Shown: piece after piece, positions 41,576 through 50,133 of the stretch
Layout of the letters: every line of letters starts with the position of its first letter
Position numbering within the stretch: the stretch's first letter is position 1
Source: Billgrantia aerodenitrificans
Lineage (GTDB): Bacteria > Pseudomonadota > Gammaproteobacteria > Pseudomonadales > Halomonadaceae
Length of the DNA stretch: 64,000 nucleotides
Assembly (NCBI RefSeq): GCF_021404405.1
Contig: NZ_JABFTV010000007.1
Coordinates: 248,001 to 312,000, forward strand
Direction: 5' to 3'
Notes under the pieces: generated by a model
The model's database searches: none
What the model saw: the letters and a program-made list of their open reading frames with translations, nothing else
What the model was told of the DNA's origin: nothing
Program-made: the position numbers and the translations under genes

Positions 41576-42460
41576 TCAGGGACCGACCCGGTTTTCCAGT
41601 ATGCCCAGGCCTGCGACCTCGATACGCACGACGTCGCCGGTCTGCAGGAATCTGGGCGGGGTGAAGCCGATGCCGACGCCCACCGGCGTGCCGGTCAGGA
41701 TCACGTCGCCGGGCTCGAGCGCGATGCCGGCCGAGATGGTCTCGATCAGCGTCGGCACGTCGAAGATCAGCTGGTCGAGGCGAGCGTCCTGACGCAGTTC
41801 GCCATTGACCCAGCACTTGATCGTGGCGGCGTCGCGGTCCATCTCGTTGGCAGTGACGAGCCACGGCCCCATGGGGCAAAGGCCATCGAGCGACTTGCCG
41901 AGGTGCCACTGCTTGTGGCGCTGCTGCAGATCGCGGGCGGTGACGTCGTTGGCGATGGTGTAACCCCAGACGTGATCGTAAGCGTCGGCCTTCTTGATGC
42001 CGCGGCCGCCCTTGCCGATGATGACGGCGAACTCCGCCTCGTAGTCGAGCTGCTCGGTGACCCCGGCATGGCGTGGAATCTCATCGCCATGGGCGATCAG
42101 GGTGTTCCAGGCCTTGGTGAAGACGATGGGGTGCTTGGGTACCACGTCGTCGGCGGTGGTACTGCTGTCGTAGCCGGAGCTGCTGAACTCCTCGGCATGC
42201 TCGAAGTAGTTCTTGCCGACGCAGAACATGTTGCGATGCGGGTGAAGCGGAGCTTCGAGGCGTGTACCGTCGAGAGGCTGGCCTTCGCCCTTGGGGGCGA
42301 TGCGGTCGCCCAGCTCGGACCAGTCGCGAATCAGCTGCTGCATGTCGCCCTGAAAACCGGGAAGCAGTGCGCTCAACGACCAGTAGCGCTGGCCCGTGGC
42401 GTCGATCAGGGCGACGAGAGTGGGCTGGCCGGCCGCCGGCCGCAGAGTGGCGAATTTCAT
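41576..42460 (-). CDS. Fumarylacetoacetate hydrolase (FAH) family protein
   Basis: Probable hydrolase, decarboxylase or hydratase on a 2-keto/diketo acid, 294 residues. The FAH fold spans residues 75-290: HRNMFCVGKNYFEHAEEF, LDYEAEFAVIIGKGGRGIKK (metal-ligand glutamates), VWGYTIANDVTARDLQQRH and ISAGIALEPGDVILTGTPVGVGIGF. Start with AAGGAGAG upstream. Relatives include 2,4-diketo-3-deoxy-L-fuconate hydrolase, ureidoglycolate lyase-like and acylpyruvate hydrolases; sequence alone does not decide. It is the first gene of the unit with the TctC and TctA-TctB genes, so it may act on the imported acid. Confidence 0.86.
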   Translation of the reverse strand: MKFATLRPAAGQPTLVALIDATGQRYWSLSALLPGFQGDMQQLIRDWSELGDRIAPKGEGQPLDGTRLEAPLHPHRNMFCVGKNYFEHAEEFSSSGYDSSTTADDVVPKHPIVFTKAWNTLIAHGDEIPRHAGVTEQLDYEAEFAVIIGKGGRGIKKADAYDHVWGYTIANDVTARDLQQRHKQWHLGKSLDGLCPMGPWLVTANEMDRDAATIKCWVNGELRQDARLDQLIFDVPTLIETISAGIALEPGDVILTGTPVGVGIGFTPPRFLQTGDVVRIEVAGLGILENRVGP

Positions 42461-42518
42461 GTGAATTGGCTCTCCTTGGTTCTAGTTTGGTTCCGTAATG
42501 AACGAGCCTAGAAGGCAA

Positions 42519-42593
42519 TTGGTACTCTTTCAAGGGCGTTTTCAGGATGTTTTAAGTACTGTGCCAGGCCCAAGTTTTGCCATGATGTACCAA
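42519..42593. promoter_or_regulatory. Paired TTGGTAC half-sites between FAH and gntR
   Basis: TTGGTAC (42519-42525) and its inverse GTACCAA (42587-42593) lie 61 bp apart in the divergent region. They are possible half-sites for the adjacent FadR-type regulator. Confidence 0.35.
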
Positions 42594-42650
42594 ATGGACT
42601 AGATTCAGCAGGAATTGGACCCGTAATGGTTGATGTGAAAAGGAAGCCAA

Positions 42651-43415
42651 GTGACCGATAGGCCCGTGAGTACCGCCGATGACAGCGATTTCCAGGAGTC
42701 CCTGGCCGAGAGCGGCATCCGCTCCGATGGCGCCCGAGCCCTGGCACGCTATGTACAAGCGGAGATCGCCAGCGGACGTTTTCCCCCCGGTCACCGCTTG
42801 CCTACCGAGCGTGAACTGAGCGAGCGCTTCGGGGCTTCACGCGGCGCGGTACGCAGAGTGCTGGGCCACTTCAAGTCCCTGGGGTTGATCACTCAGGTGG
42901 TGGGGAGCGGTACCTTCGTGGCGGAAGGGGAAGCGCAGCCCGGCTCTGCGACCAAAGCTCCCGGCTTGGCCGAGCCGGGCGGCATGGCTGGGCAGGTCAG
43001 CCCGGCTCAGCTGATGGACGCCCGCCTGCTGATCGAACCGCAGATGGTTTCGCTCATCGTGCGTTTCGCCACGGCCGCCGACTTCGAGCGAATGGAAGAG
43101 TGCCTGGTGCGCTCCGAGGCGGCCGGCAGCATCGAGGAGTTCGAGCACTGGGATGGCGCCTTGCACCAGGCCTTTGCCGAAGCCACGCACAACAACTTCT
43201 TCCTGCGTATCCTGGAGCTGACCAACGTGGTGCGTGAAGAGGGGGAGTGGGGGCGGCTCAAGCGGATCTCGCTGACGCCGGAGCGGCGTGAGCGCTACGA
43301 GATGCAGCATCGCGCCATCGTGGCCGCGCTGCGCGACCGCGACGAAGACACGGCGAGGGGCTTGCTGGAAGAGCACCTGCTGGAGGTGCAGCGCAACCTT
43401 TTCGGCCGACGCTGA
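42651..43415 (+). CDS. GntR-family (FadR subfamily) regulator of the TTT/FAH unit, putative
   Basis: Transcriptional regulator, 254 residues. The winged HTH lies at residues 25-85 (ALARYVQAEIASGRFPPGHRLPTERELSERFGASRGAVRRVLGHFKSLGLITQVVGSGTFV). An FCD domain follows (LMDARLLIEPQMVSLIVRFAT, FEHWDGALHQAFAEATHN, MQHRAIVAAL, the usual metal-ligand Asp/His pattern). GTG start 42651 has AGGAA upstream and no better ATG. Divergent from the FAH-TctC-TctAB unit, which it likely controls. Confidence 0.87.
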   Translation: MTDRPVSTADDSDFQESLAESGIRSDGARALARYVQAEIASGRFPPGHRLPTERELSERFGASRGAVRRVLGHFKSLGLITQVVGSGTFVAEGEAQPGSATKAPGLAEPGGMAGQVSPAQLMDARLLIEPQMVSLIVRFATAADFERMEECLVRSEAAGSIEEFEHWDGALHQAFAEATHNNFFLRILELTNVVREEGEWGRLKRISLTPERRERYEMQHRAIVAALRDRDEDTARGLLEEHLLEVQRNLFGRR

Positions 43416-43441
43416 TATCGACGCGACACATGCCGGATAAC

Positions 43442-43477
43442 CAAGCCGCCGGACGCCCAAGGGCGTCCGGCGGCTTG
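43442..43477. terminator. Strong bidirectional hairpin between gntR and NCS1 permease
   Basis: CAAGCCGCCGGACGCCC (43442-43458) and GGGCGTCCGGCGGCTTG (43461-43477) form a perfect 17-bp stem with a 2-nt loop between two convergent genes. The T-runs are poor, but the stem is strong. Confidence 0.75.
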
Positions 43478-43570
43478 CGTTGTGGCCAGCGTGAGACCGC
43501 TTGCCGGGTCGATCCCACTTTTTTCTGGTAGTGGGCCATTACCTTGCCGGCCAGCTATCTTGCCGATGCT

Positions 43571-44962
43571 TCACTGGCGGAAGCGCTGGCAGGGCGCCCA
43601 GTGCTTCATCAGCAGGTAGTAGGTCAGGCCGGCCGGGATCAGGCTGGCGTACCAGGAGACGGCGGAGAAGGTGAGGGCGGCGGCGATACCCACCAGGGTG
43701 GCGATGAGCGCGGCGTAGTTGACGCCCTGATAGGGGCCAGTCTCGTCATACAGCTTGCCGAGATCCAGTGTGCGGCGGCGGATCAGGTAGTAGTCCACCA
43801 CCAGGATGGCGAAGATCGGGCCGAGGAAGGCGGAGTAGGTCTGCACGAAGAGCTGCAGGCCGGCGGCGGATTCGGGCTGCACCAGCTTCCAGGGGAAGGT
43901 GGCGAAGGCCAGCAGGCCGACGATCACCGTGGAGGTGGCGAACTTGAGCTTGAACACGTCCATCAGCACGTAGGTCGGCGGTACCACGTTGTTGAGTACG
44001 TTGGTGGTGACCTGAGCGAAGGCGATGAACAGCAGCGTGGTCATCAGCAGCGGGGTGTTGTCCACCGCGTTGGCGAACACCTGGATGGGGTCGGCGGTGC
44101 CGGTGGCCTCGGAGACCATGTAGCCGATCAGGCCCATGAACAGGGTGCAGGGCAGGATCGACATGGCATAGATGGTGGTCAGGATGCTGGGGCGGGTACC
44201 GTGCTTGTGCTCCCGCGAATAGTCGCTGACGTTGAGCATCATGGTGCTGTAGATGCCTAGGAACAGCATGGTGGCACCCCAGAACGGCATGCCCCACGAG
44301 CCTTCCATGGTCAGCAGGTTGGCCGAGAGCTCGTCGCCGTAGCGCTGCACCGTGGCGTAGAACATGTAGGTCAGCGAGGCGAGAATGAACACGCTGCCGA
44401 TGTTCTCTAGCCACTTGATGCCCTGGAAGCCCATCACCGACAGGCCGATCTGCAGGAACTGGAAGGCGATGAAGTAGAAGATCAGGTTGTCGAAGCCGAA
44501 CAGGGTGGCCGACACCATGTTCAGGGCGCCGGCGCCGATCCAGCTCTGGAAGCCGTACCACACCACCGCCGGCACCGCGCGCACCAGGCCGGGAATGCGC
44601 GTGCCGGCGAAGCCGAACGCACTGCGGGCCTGAACCATGAAGGGAATGCCGTACTTGTAGCCGGCGGCGCCATTGATGGCCAGCGCGATACCGATCACGA
44701 AGCAGCCGATGGCGATGGCCAGAGTCGCCTGGATCAGGTTCAGCGTGCCGACCACGCTGGAGCCCATGGCGAAGGTGCCGATGGAGACACAGCCGCCGAA
44801 CCAGGCCAGAAAGTAGGAGGTCCGTCCCATGATGCGGGTTTGCTGAGGGGCGAGCGATTCGGCCCCCGGGGCCTTGGTGGCCCCGGCGGTCGTTCCGGCA
44901 GTGGGCGGTGCCGGGGCAGTGGCGGGAGCGGCCGCCGTGCTGTGCGGGTTGTTGTTTTGCAT
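43571..44962 (-). CDS. NCS1-family permease, probably for allantoin
   Basis: Inner-membrane cation symporter of the cytosine/purine/uracil/thiamine/allantoin family, 463 residues, 12 helices expected. Landmarks: RTSYFLAWFGGCVSIGTFAMGSS, FMVQARSAFGFAGTRIPGLVRAVPAVVWYGFQSWIGA, FTTNVLNN-like QVTTNVLNNVVPPTYVL and GPIFAILVVDYYLIRRR. The N-terminal 45 residues are an Ala/Pro/Thr-rich disordered tail. Start ATG 44962 is chosen; GAGGA lies upstream. Location between a ureide racemase gene and the allantoinase supports allantoin import, but hydantoin or uracil transport is not excluded. Confidence 0.85.
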   Translation of the reverse strand: MQNNNPHSTAAAPATAPAPPTAGTTAGATKAPGAESLAPQQTRIMGRTSYFLAWFGGCVSIGTFAMGSSVVGTLNLIQATLAIAIGCFVIGIALAINGAAGYKYGIPFMVQARSAFGFAGTRIPGLVRAVPAVVWYGFQSWIGAGALNMVSATLFGFDNLIFYFIAFQFLQIGLSVMGFQGIKWLENIGSVFILASLTYMFYATVQRYGDELSANLLTMEGSWGMPFWGATMLFLGIYSTMMLNVSDYSREHKHGTRPSILTTIYAMSILPCTLFMGLIGYMVSEATGTADPIQVFANAVDNTPLLMTTLLFIAFAQVTTNVLNNVVPPTYVLMDVFKLKFATSTVIVGLLAFATFPWKLVQPESAAGLQLFVQTYSAFLGPIFAILVVDYYLIRRRTLDLGKLYDETGPYQGVNYAALIATLVGIAAALTFSAVSWYASLIPAGLTYYLLMKHWAPCQRFRQ

Positions 44963-45060
44963 GGGTCTATCCTCGCAGGTCATGGCTCTGTTGTGTTTGT
45001 GTCCAATGCTGCCAGCGGGCTTGGCGTGACGTGCTCAAGGTGCGGTGCGTGCGGTGATGC

Positions 45061-45086
45061 GTAGTCCTTAGGCGTAGTCCTTAGGC
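45061..45086. repeat. 13-bp tandem duplication
   Basis: GTAGTCCTTAGGC occurs twice head to tail (45061-45073, 45074-45086), followed by GTAGT. It lies between the racemase stop and the NCS1 start. Confidence 0.8.
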
Positions 45087-45115
45087 GTAGTTGTGATGAG
45101 TAGTCGTGATGCGTT

Positions 45116-45862
45116 TCAGCGGTCGTTGGAGAGCTGCGAATAACTTTCAAAGCGGCCGGTGAAGGGTTTGGGGCGCGGGAAGGCCAGGTCGCCGTGCTTG
45201 CTGGTGCCGAGGCCCAGCCCAACGAGCGCCTCGGCCAGCTTCACGGCAGCCGTGACGCCTTCGACCACCGGCAGCCCGACTTCCTGGGAAATGCGCTGGG
45301 TCAGGTCGGCCATGCCGCCGCAGCCCAGCACGATGGCACCGATGCCATCCTCGTCGCGGGCGCGGCGGCACTCGTCGATGATGCGACCCAGAGCCGCCGA
45401 GCCATCCTCCTCCAGATCGAGCACCGGTATCTCGGCGGCACGCACCCGGCGGCAGTGATGGCGAAAGCCGTACTGCTCCAGCAGGTGCTCGGCGATGATG
45501 CCGGTACGCGACAGGGTGGTGACGACCGAGAATCGGGTGCTGATCAGGCTGGCGGCATGGAAGGCCGCCTCGGCGATGCCGATCACCGGGGCGCGGGTCA
45601 GCTCACGAGCCGCCAGTAGGCCCGGATCGCCGAAACAGGCGATCACATAGGCATCGGTACCTTCCTGCTCTCCCGCCAGCACCTCTTCCAGCACGCCCAC
45701 GGCGCTGATCGCCTCATCGAAATGACTCTCGATGGATACCGGCCCGTCGGCGGGCTGAGTGGCGACGACGGTCGTGCCGGGAGCGGCGATCCGCTGTGCC
45801 GCTTCGCCGATCTTTCGGGTCATGGCAGCCGTGGTGTTGGGGTTGATGACGCGAAGTCGCAT
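45116..45862 (-). CDS. Asp/Glu/hydantoin racemase family protein, probable allantoin racemase
   Basis: Cofactor-independent racemase fold, 248 residues. The two catalytic cysteines are present: Cys76 (VIACFGDPG) and Cys181 (VLGCGGMADL). RVINPNTTAAMTRKI is the conserved N terminus. Allantoin racemases (such as Klebsiella HpxA) interconvert (R)- and (S)-allantoin, letting a stereospecific allantoinase use both. Start ATG 45862 with GAGAGAGA upstream. It is upstream of and co-oriented with the NCS1 permease gene and divergent from puuE. A family 2 box sits 36 bp before its start. Confidence 0.84.
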   Translation of the reverse strand: MRLRVINPNTTAAMTRKIGEAAQRIAAPGTTVVATQPADGPVSIESHFDEAISAVGVLEEVLAGEQEGTDAYVIACFGDPGLLAARELTRAPVIGIAEAAFHAASLISTRFSVVTTLSRTGIIAEHLLEQYGFRHHCRRVRAAEIPVLDLEEDGSAALGRIIDECRRARDEDGIGAIVLGCGGMADLTQRISQEVGLPVVEGVTAAVKLAEALVGLGLGTSKHGDLAFPRPKPFTGRFESYSQLSNDR

Positions 45863-45897
45863 GCGGTCTCTCTCTTTGTGAACAATAAAAAATAGCT

Positions 45898-45907
45898 TTG
45901 TACACAA
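45898..45907 (-). promoter_or_regulatory. GntR-type box (family 2) upstream of racemase
   Basis: TTGTACACAA, 9 of 10 bases of TTGTATACAA, 36 bp before the racemase start. Confidence 0.6.
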
Positions 45908-46087
45908 AATAGGTGCTGCGACTCTTCAGCGCAAGAAATTTGTCACCCTCAAAGAATGCGAGGATTTTTTGTTTTATCTCAATGGGTTGGCGGTCAATCG
46001 ATCAGGAGTGTCGGATAGCTTGACTGTTATACATAGGTCTAAGAGAGCGAAGAGCCCTGAGAATTTGGGTACCGAATTTGACTTGTA

Positions 46088-46097
46088 TTGTGTACAT
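46088..46097. promoter_or_regulatory. GntR-type box (family 2)
   Basis: TTGTGTACAT; the core TGTACA is palindromic. Confidence 0.45.
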
Positions 46098-46196
46098 AAT
46101 GAATTTTTCCAGCTTCGCCTGCGGTTTGTCTCGGTATCGAGCAAGCGGATAGCCGGGGGGCTCGAAGCGCATGATGTGGACTTGTCAGTTGAATGA

Positions 46197-46212
46197 TTTT
46201 TGTATACAAAAA
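46197..46212. promoter_or_regulatory. Best family 2 operator, perfect 16-bp palindrome
   Basis: TTTTTGTATACAAAAA is fully self-complementary and contains TTGTATACAA exactly. It lies mid-way in the racemase/puuE region. Confidence 0.7.
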
Positions 46213-46365
46213 TATGGTGGTGGCGTCCGACCAAGCCAACCCCCGAACAATGCCTGCTGGCGCGAAGCGCCGTCGCTGCCGGCCCTGGACTCGAGGGCAT
46301 CGCGCTAGCCTGCGAGGGCCGGTATGCTTGGTTGCAACACTGCTGGATACAGTCTATTTTCTATC

Positions 46366-46375
46366 CTGTATACAT
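46366..46375 (+). promoter_or_regulatory. GntR-type box (family 2) upstream of puuE
   Basis: CTGTATACAT with palindromic core TGTATACA (46367-46374), 80 bp before puuE. Confidence 0.55.
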
Positions 46376-46454
46376 TTTGCTCGCGACGCCGCCTGGCCCG
46401 TATTCGAATAGCGGCATAGAACTGCGCGACACAGAACAAAGAGGAAGGTGCTAG

Positions 46455-47381
46455 ATGAGCATTGATTACCCCCGTGACCTGATCGGCTACGGCCGTAACC
46501 CACCCCATGCCAACTGGCCGGGGCGGGCGAAGATCGCCGTGCAGTTCGTGCTCAACTACGAAGAGGGCGGCGAGAACTGCGTGCTGCATGGCGATGCCGG
46601 CTCCGAGCAGTTTCTCTCCGAGATCATCGGCGCGGCCGCCTATCCCGATCGTCACCTGAGCATGGAGTCGATCTACGAGTACGGCTCACGGGCCGGCGTG
46701 TGGCGCATCCTGCGGGAGTTCGAACGGCGCGGCTTGCCGCTCACGGTATTCGGCGTGGCCATGGCCCTGGAGCGTCACCCGGAGGTGGCGCAGGCGTTCA
46801 AGGAGCTGGGCCACGAGATCGCCTGTCATGGCTACCGCTGGATTCACTATCAAGAGATGCCCGAGCACGTCGAGCGCGAGCATCTGCAGCGCGCCATGGA
46901 GATCTTCCAACGCCTCTACGGTGAGAAGCCCCAAGGCTGGTACACCGGCCGCGACAGCCCCAATACTCGGCGGCTGGTCCTCGACGAGGGCGGCTTCCTC
47001 TACGACAGCGACTATTACGGAGACGATCTGCCATTCTGGACCCGTGAAGCCGACAGCCAGGGCGTCGAGCACGACCATCTGATCGTGCCCTACACCCTGG
47101 ACAGCAACGACATGCGCTTCGCCGCACCCCAGGGCTTCAACACCGCCGATCACTTCTTCACCTACCTGCGCGACGCCTTCGACGTGCTCTACGCGGAGGG
47201 CGAGGAGTCGCCCAAGATGCTCTCGGTGGGCATGCACTGCCGGCTGCTCGGCCGCCCCGGTCGCTTCCGCGCCCTGCAGCGCTTCCTCGATCATATCGAG
47301 GCCCATGACCGGGTCTGGGTTACCCGTCGGGTGGACATCGCGCGGCATTGGGTGGAGCATCATCCGGCGCCGACGCGCTGA
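46455..47381 (+). CDS. puuE: Allantoinase PuuE (polysaccharide-deacetylase fold)
   Basis: Hydrolyses allantoin to allantoate, 308 residues, metal-independent type unlike AllB. YPRDLIGYGRNPPHANWPGRAKIAVQFVLNYEEGGENCVLHGDAGSE is the diagnostic N terminus. ELGHEIACHGYRWIHYQEM and GWYTGRDSPNTRRLV are the conserved NodB-like segments, and MLSVGMHCRLLGRPGRFRALQRFLDHI the C-terminal one. Clear start with GAGGAAGG upstream. It stands alone on the plus strand after the operator-rich region and converges with the YfcC permease. Confidence 0.94.
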   Translation: MSIDYPRDLIGYGRNPPHANWPGRAKIAVQFVLNYEEGGENCVLHGDAGSEQFLSEIIGAAAYPDRHLSMESIYEYGSRAGVWRILREFERRGLPLTVFGVAMALERHPEVAQAFKELGHEIACHGYRWIHYQEMPEHVEREHLQRAMEIFQRLYGEKPQGWYTGRDSPNTRRLVLDEGGFLYDSDYYGDDLPFWTREADSQGVEHDHLIVPYTLDSNDMRFAAPQGFNTADHFFTYLRDAFDVLYAEGEESPKMLSVGMHCRLLGRPGRFRALQRFLDHIEAHDRVWVTRRVDIARHWVEHHPAPTR

Positions 47382-47447
47382 GCATCTGGCGAGCGCTGAG
47401 GCATGAATGCTGAGGTTCCGGTGAGGATGCCGGCTGTCATGACCAGA

Positions 47448-47472
47448 CCCTGCCCGACAATGTCGGACAGGG
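47448..47472. terminator. Hairpin between convergent puuE and yfcC-like genes
   Basis: CCCTGCCCGAC (47448-47458) pairs with GTCGGACAGGG (47462-47472) with one mismatch. The T-run is poor on both sides. Confidence 0.5.
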
Positions 47473-47507
47473 CTTGGCAGGGTAGTGGGTGGGTAGAGCG
47501 AAGAGGC

Positions 47508-48956
47508 TCAGCCGGCCCACTGGATGGCTTGTGCGAAAGCCAGGAAGCCGATGGCGATTGCCACCCAGAGACAGAACAGCGGGAAGAAGAACTTCACCCA
47601 CTTCTGCCAGGGAACGCCGGCAATGGCGAGAGTCGCCATGAAATAGCCGGAAGTGGGATAGAGGATGTTGCCCATGCCGTCACCGAGCTGGAAGGCCAGC
47701 ACTGCAGTCTGGCGGGTCACGCCGATCAGATCGGAGAGAGGGGCCATGATGGGCATGGTGACCAGCGCCTGCCCGCTGCCCGAGGGCACCACGAAGTTGA
47801 AGGCAAGCTGTGCGAAGTACATGCCGATGGCCGACAGCATGGTCGGCAGTTCGCCAACCAGGCTGCCGAGTCCCATGACCAGGGTATCCATGATCTGGCC
47901 ATCTTCCAGCACGACGGCCACGCCACGGGCCACGCCGGCAATCATGGCCCCCACCAGAACGTCGCGGAAGCCCTTGTTGAAGGCTTCGCTGATGGCCGTG
48001 GTGCTCAGGCCGGCGATGAGGCCGACGACGATACCCATGATGATGAACAGTCCGGCCATCTCCATCATGAACCAGCCCTGACGCAGCACGCCGTAGACCA
48101 GCAGACCGAAGAAGGCGAAGGTGGCGAGAGCCGCCAGTTTCTGGCGACCGTTGGCGGTCAGAGCTCCCTCATCGGTGGCATGTTGATAGAGCGAGCGCTT
48201 TTCCTCTTCCGTTTCGTCGCCTGCCATCAGGCTCGCTTCGGGATTGTCGCGAACCTGGCGCGCATAGCGCATGACGAAGTAGATGGCAGCGCCCAGGATG
48301 ATGGCAAAGGCGGCCGCTCGCAGGCCGAAGCCGGAGTAGAGCGGCAGGTCGGAGAGCTGCTGACCGAGCCCGGTATTGATCGGATTGAGCACACCCGAAG
48401 CGAACCCAGCGGTGGTGGCACAGAGCGCGACGGCCGCAGCGGTTACCGAATCGAAACGCAGGGCAATCATCAACGGCAGAATGACTGGCACGTAAACCAG
48501 GGCCAGCTCTTGGGTACCGATGATCGTCGCGACCAGAGCGAAGACCGTCATCAAGACCGGAATCATCAACAGGCTTTGATTGGCGAAGCGTCGGCTGAGT
48601 TTGTCGACGCCGATTTCGATAATGCCGGTACGGCGCAGCACCATGAACATGCCGCCGATCATGAAGGTGAAGAACACCACTTCACCGGCACTCATCAGGC
48701 CATTGGGTATCGCCAGCATGAAATCGACGAGGCTCGTCGGGTTCTGCTCGACGTATTGGAACGATTCTGCGTCGATGGTGGTGCGGCCTTCGGGTCCGGG
48801 CACTCTCTCGTACTGGCCGGCGGGCACGAAATAGGTCGCAACGGCTGCCATGGCGATGAATACGAAGAGAATGACGTAGATATGCGGTATCTGCCAATGA
48901 GACCGCCTGGAGCCTTGGGCTCCTGTTGGGCTGTTTGAGGGAGTGGGTTTCGTCAT
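47508..48956 (-). CDS. YfcC-family (C4-dicarboxylate/arginine antiporter-like) permease
   Basis: Inner-membrane transporter of the ArsB/NhaD ion-transporter superfamily, 482 residues. HWQIPHIYVILFVFIAMAAVATYFVPAGQYER is the family start. FFTFMIGGMFMVLRRTGIIEIGVDKL, LCATTAGFASGVLNPINTGLGQQLSDLPLYSGFGLR and NFVVPSGSGQALVTMPIMAPLSDLIG are characteristic, the last resembling substrate/cation loops. Function of the family is uncertain (basic amino acids, dicarboxylates or dipeptides). Divergent from an RpiR regulator and between allantoinase and ureidoglycine genes, so it may move a ureide or its products. Confidence 0.85.
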   Translation of the reverse strand: MTKPTPSNSPTGAQGSRRSHWQIPHIYVILFVFIAMAAVATYFVPAGQYERVPGPEGRTTIDAESFQYVEQNPTSLVDFMLAIPNGLMSAGEVVFFTFMIGGMFMVLRRTGIIEIGVDKLSRRFANQSLLMIPVLMTVFALVATIIGTQELALVYVPVILPLMIALRFDSVTAAAVALCATTAGFASGVLNPINTGLGQQLSDLPLYSGFGLRAAAFAIILGAAIYFVMRYARQVRDNPEASLMAGDETEEEKRSLYQHATDEGALTANGRQKLAALATFAFFGLLVYGVLRQGWFMMEMAGLFIIMGIVVGLIAGLSTTAISEAFNKGFRDVLVGAMIAGVARGVAVVLEDGQIMDTLVMGLGSLVGELPTMLSAIGMYFAQLAFNFVVPSGSGQALVTMPIMAPLSDLIGVTRQTAVLAFQLGDGMGNILYPTSGYFMATLAIAGVPWQKWVKFFFPLFCLWVAIAIGFLAFAQAIQWAG

Positions 48957-49155
48957 GGGGGCACCTCGCGTTGTTGTTGATGATGTCGCTATAGTGATGC
49001 GGCGCTGCTTCGCTTCGAGAAGCGAGCGTCGCGGGGAGATGGCGGAGACGGTAAGGCCGAGTGTGGTGGCGATTCCTTCCGCTCATTGTGGGTACAGAAT
49101 AATGACGCCTGAGGGCGCGCACTCGGCGCTGTGGCCGAGCTAGAGGAGAGCTTTT

Positions 49156-50019
49156 TTGCGGACGCATCAGACGGCCATGACGCCTCACATCGGTCAGCGA
49201 ATATCGGCCCAATATGCCGAGCTGAGCGCTCAGGAGCAGCGTGTTGCGGCCTTCATTCTCGAGCATTTCGACGACTTGGCGGTATATAGCGCTGCCGATC
49301 TGGCGCGGGTTACCGGGGTGTCGAAATCGACAGTCAGCCGGTTGTTCAAGCGCCTTGGCTTCGAAAGCTTCCAGGCGGTGAAGCACCATGCTCGCCAGCT
49401 GCGCAATCTGGGAATGCCGCTGGTCACCGATGCTCAGGCGGCGAGCGGAGACGGCGAACGTTTCAAGCGTCATCTGGCACGGGAGCAGGAGAACCTGCGT
49501 AGAACGCTCGGTGCCATCGAGCCGCATACCTTCGAGGCGATCCTGCAGGCAATGGACCAGGCGCGACGGCTGCTGCTGGTGGGGTTTCGCAACAGCTATC
49601 CCCTGGCCATGCATTTCCGCCAGCAACTGATTCAGGCTCGTGCAGAAGTGAGCCTCGCGCCTCAGCCCAATCAGTCCCTGGCTGAGGAACTGGTCGGTTT
49701 GGGTGCGGAGGATCTGGTGATCCTGTTTGGTTTCCGTCGGCGTCCGCGATTGTTCGAGGAGCTGGTGGAGACCCTCGCGACACTGCCCTGCCGGGTGCTG
49801 TTGATCGGTGATGCCACCGCGGCGAGTCATGCCGAGCGGACCGACTGGTGGCTGGAGTGTTCGCTGGACAGTATCTCGGCCTTCGACAGTTATGCCAGCG
49901 CCATGAGCCTGATCAGCCTGCTGGCCAACGGTCTGCTGCACCAACGGCTGGCCCAGGGGCGCGCGCGCATCGATGCAGTCAGCGAGCTCTACCAGGGGTT
50001 GGACGAACTCTCTTCCTGA
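49156..50019 (+). CDS. RpiR-family (HTH_6-SIS) regulator
   Basis: Transcriptional regulator, 287 residues. The HTH is in residues 18-75 (YAELSAQEQRVAAFILEHFDDLAVYSAADLARVTGVSKSTVSRLFKRLGFESFQAVKHHAR). The SIS domain follows, with RRLLLVGFRNSYPLAMHFRQQL and DLVILFGFRRRPRLFEELVE. SIS ligands are usually sugar phosphates, but members linked to ureide genes exist. A TTG start at 49156 is used because GAGGAG lies 7 nt upstream; an ATG at 49177 has no good site. Divergent from the permease gene and upstream of allE. Confidence 0.85.
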   Translation: MRTHQTAMTPHIGQRISAQYAELSAQEQRVAAFILEHFDDLAVYSAADLARVTGVSKSTVSRLFKRLGFESFQAVKHHARQLRNLGMPLVTDAQAASGDGERFKRHLAREQENLRRTLGAIEPHTFEAILQAMDQARRLLLVGFRNSYPLAMHFRQQLIQARAEVSLAPQPNQSLAEELVGLGAEDLVILFGFRRRPRLFEELVETLATLPCRVLLIGDATAASHAERTDWWLECSLDSISAFDSYASAMSLISLLANGLLHQRLAQGRARIDAVSELYQGLDELSS

Positions 50020-50133
50020 TTCGGAAGCAGGGACGCTGCGAGCCGTTGCAACCTTCGGCGGGTGGGCATGGGGGAAGGACATGCCGATAGCCCTCTTGTG
50101 CCGTCGAATGAAACGAAAGTTGCTAGACACGTT

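Larger units (their letters stand above)
45863..46454. promoter_or_regulatory. 592-bp divergent control region, racemase/puuE
   Basis: No convincing gene. Four family 2 boxes lie at 45898-45907, 46088-46097, 46200-46209 and 46366-46375. The region is AT-richer than its surroundings, with short open frames that lack coding character. Confidence 0.6.

Noticed and set aside
2541..42460. Treating the FucD-like enzyme, the FAH protein (41576) and the SDR (63403) as one L-fucose pathway
   Set aside because: They lie in three separate units with different local regulators and operators; the family names fit but linkage does not.
45969..46196. Short plus-strand open frame in the racemase/puuE gap
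   Set aside because: No ribosome site, no domain, unlike local codon use; it overlaps an operator box.
49011..49024. CGCTTC-GA-GAAGCG palindrome between the YfcC and RpiR genes as an operator
   Set aside because: It is short, GC-balanced, has no second copy near allE, and such dyads arise often in this sequence; evidence too thin to list.
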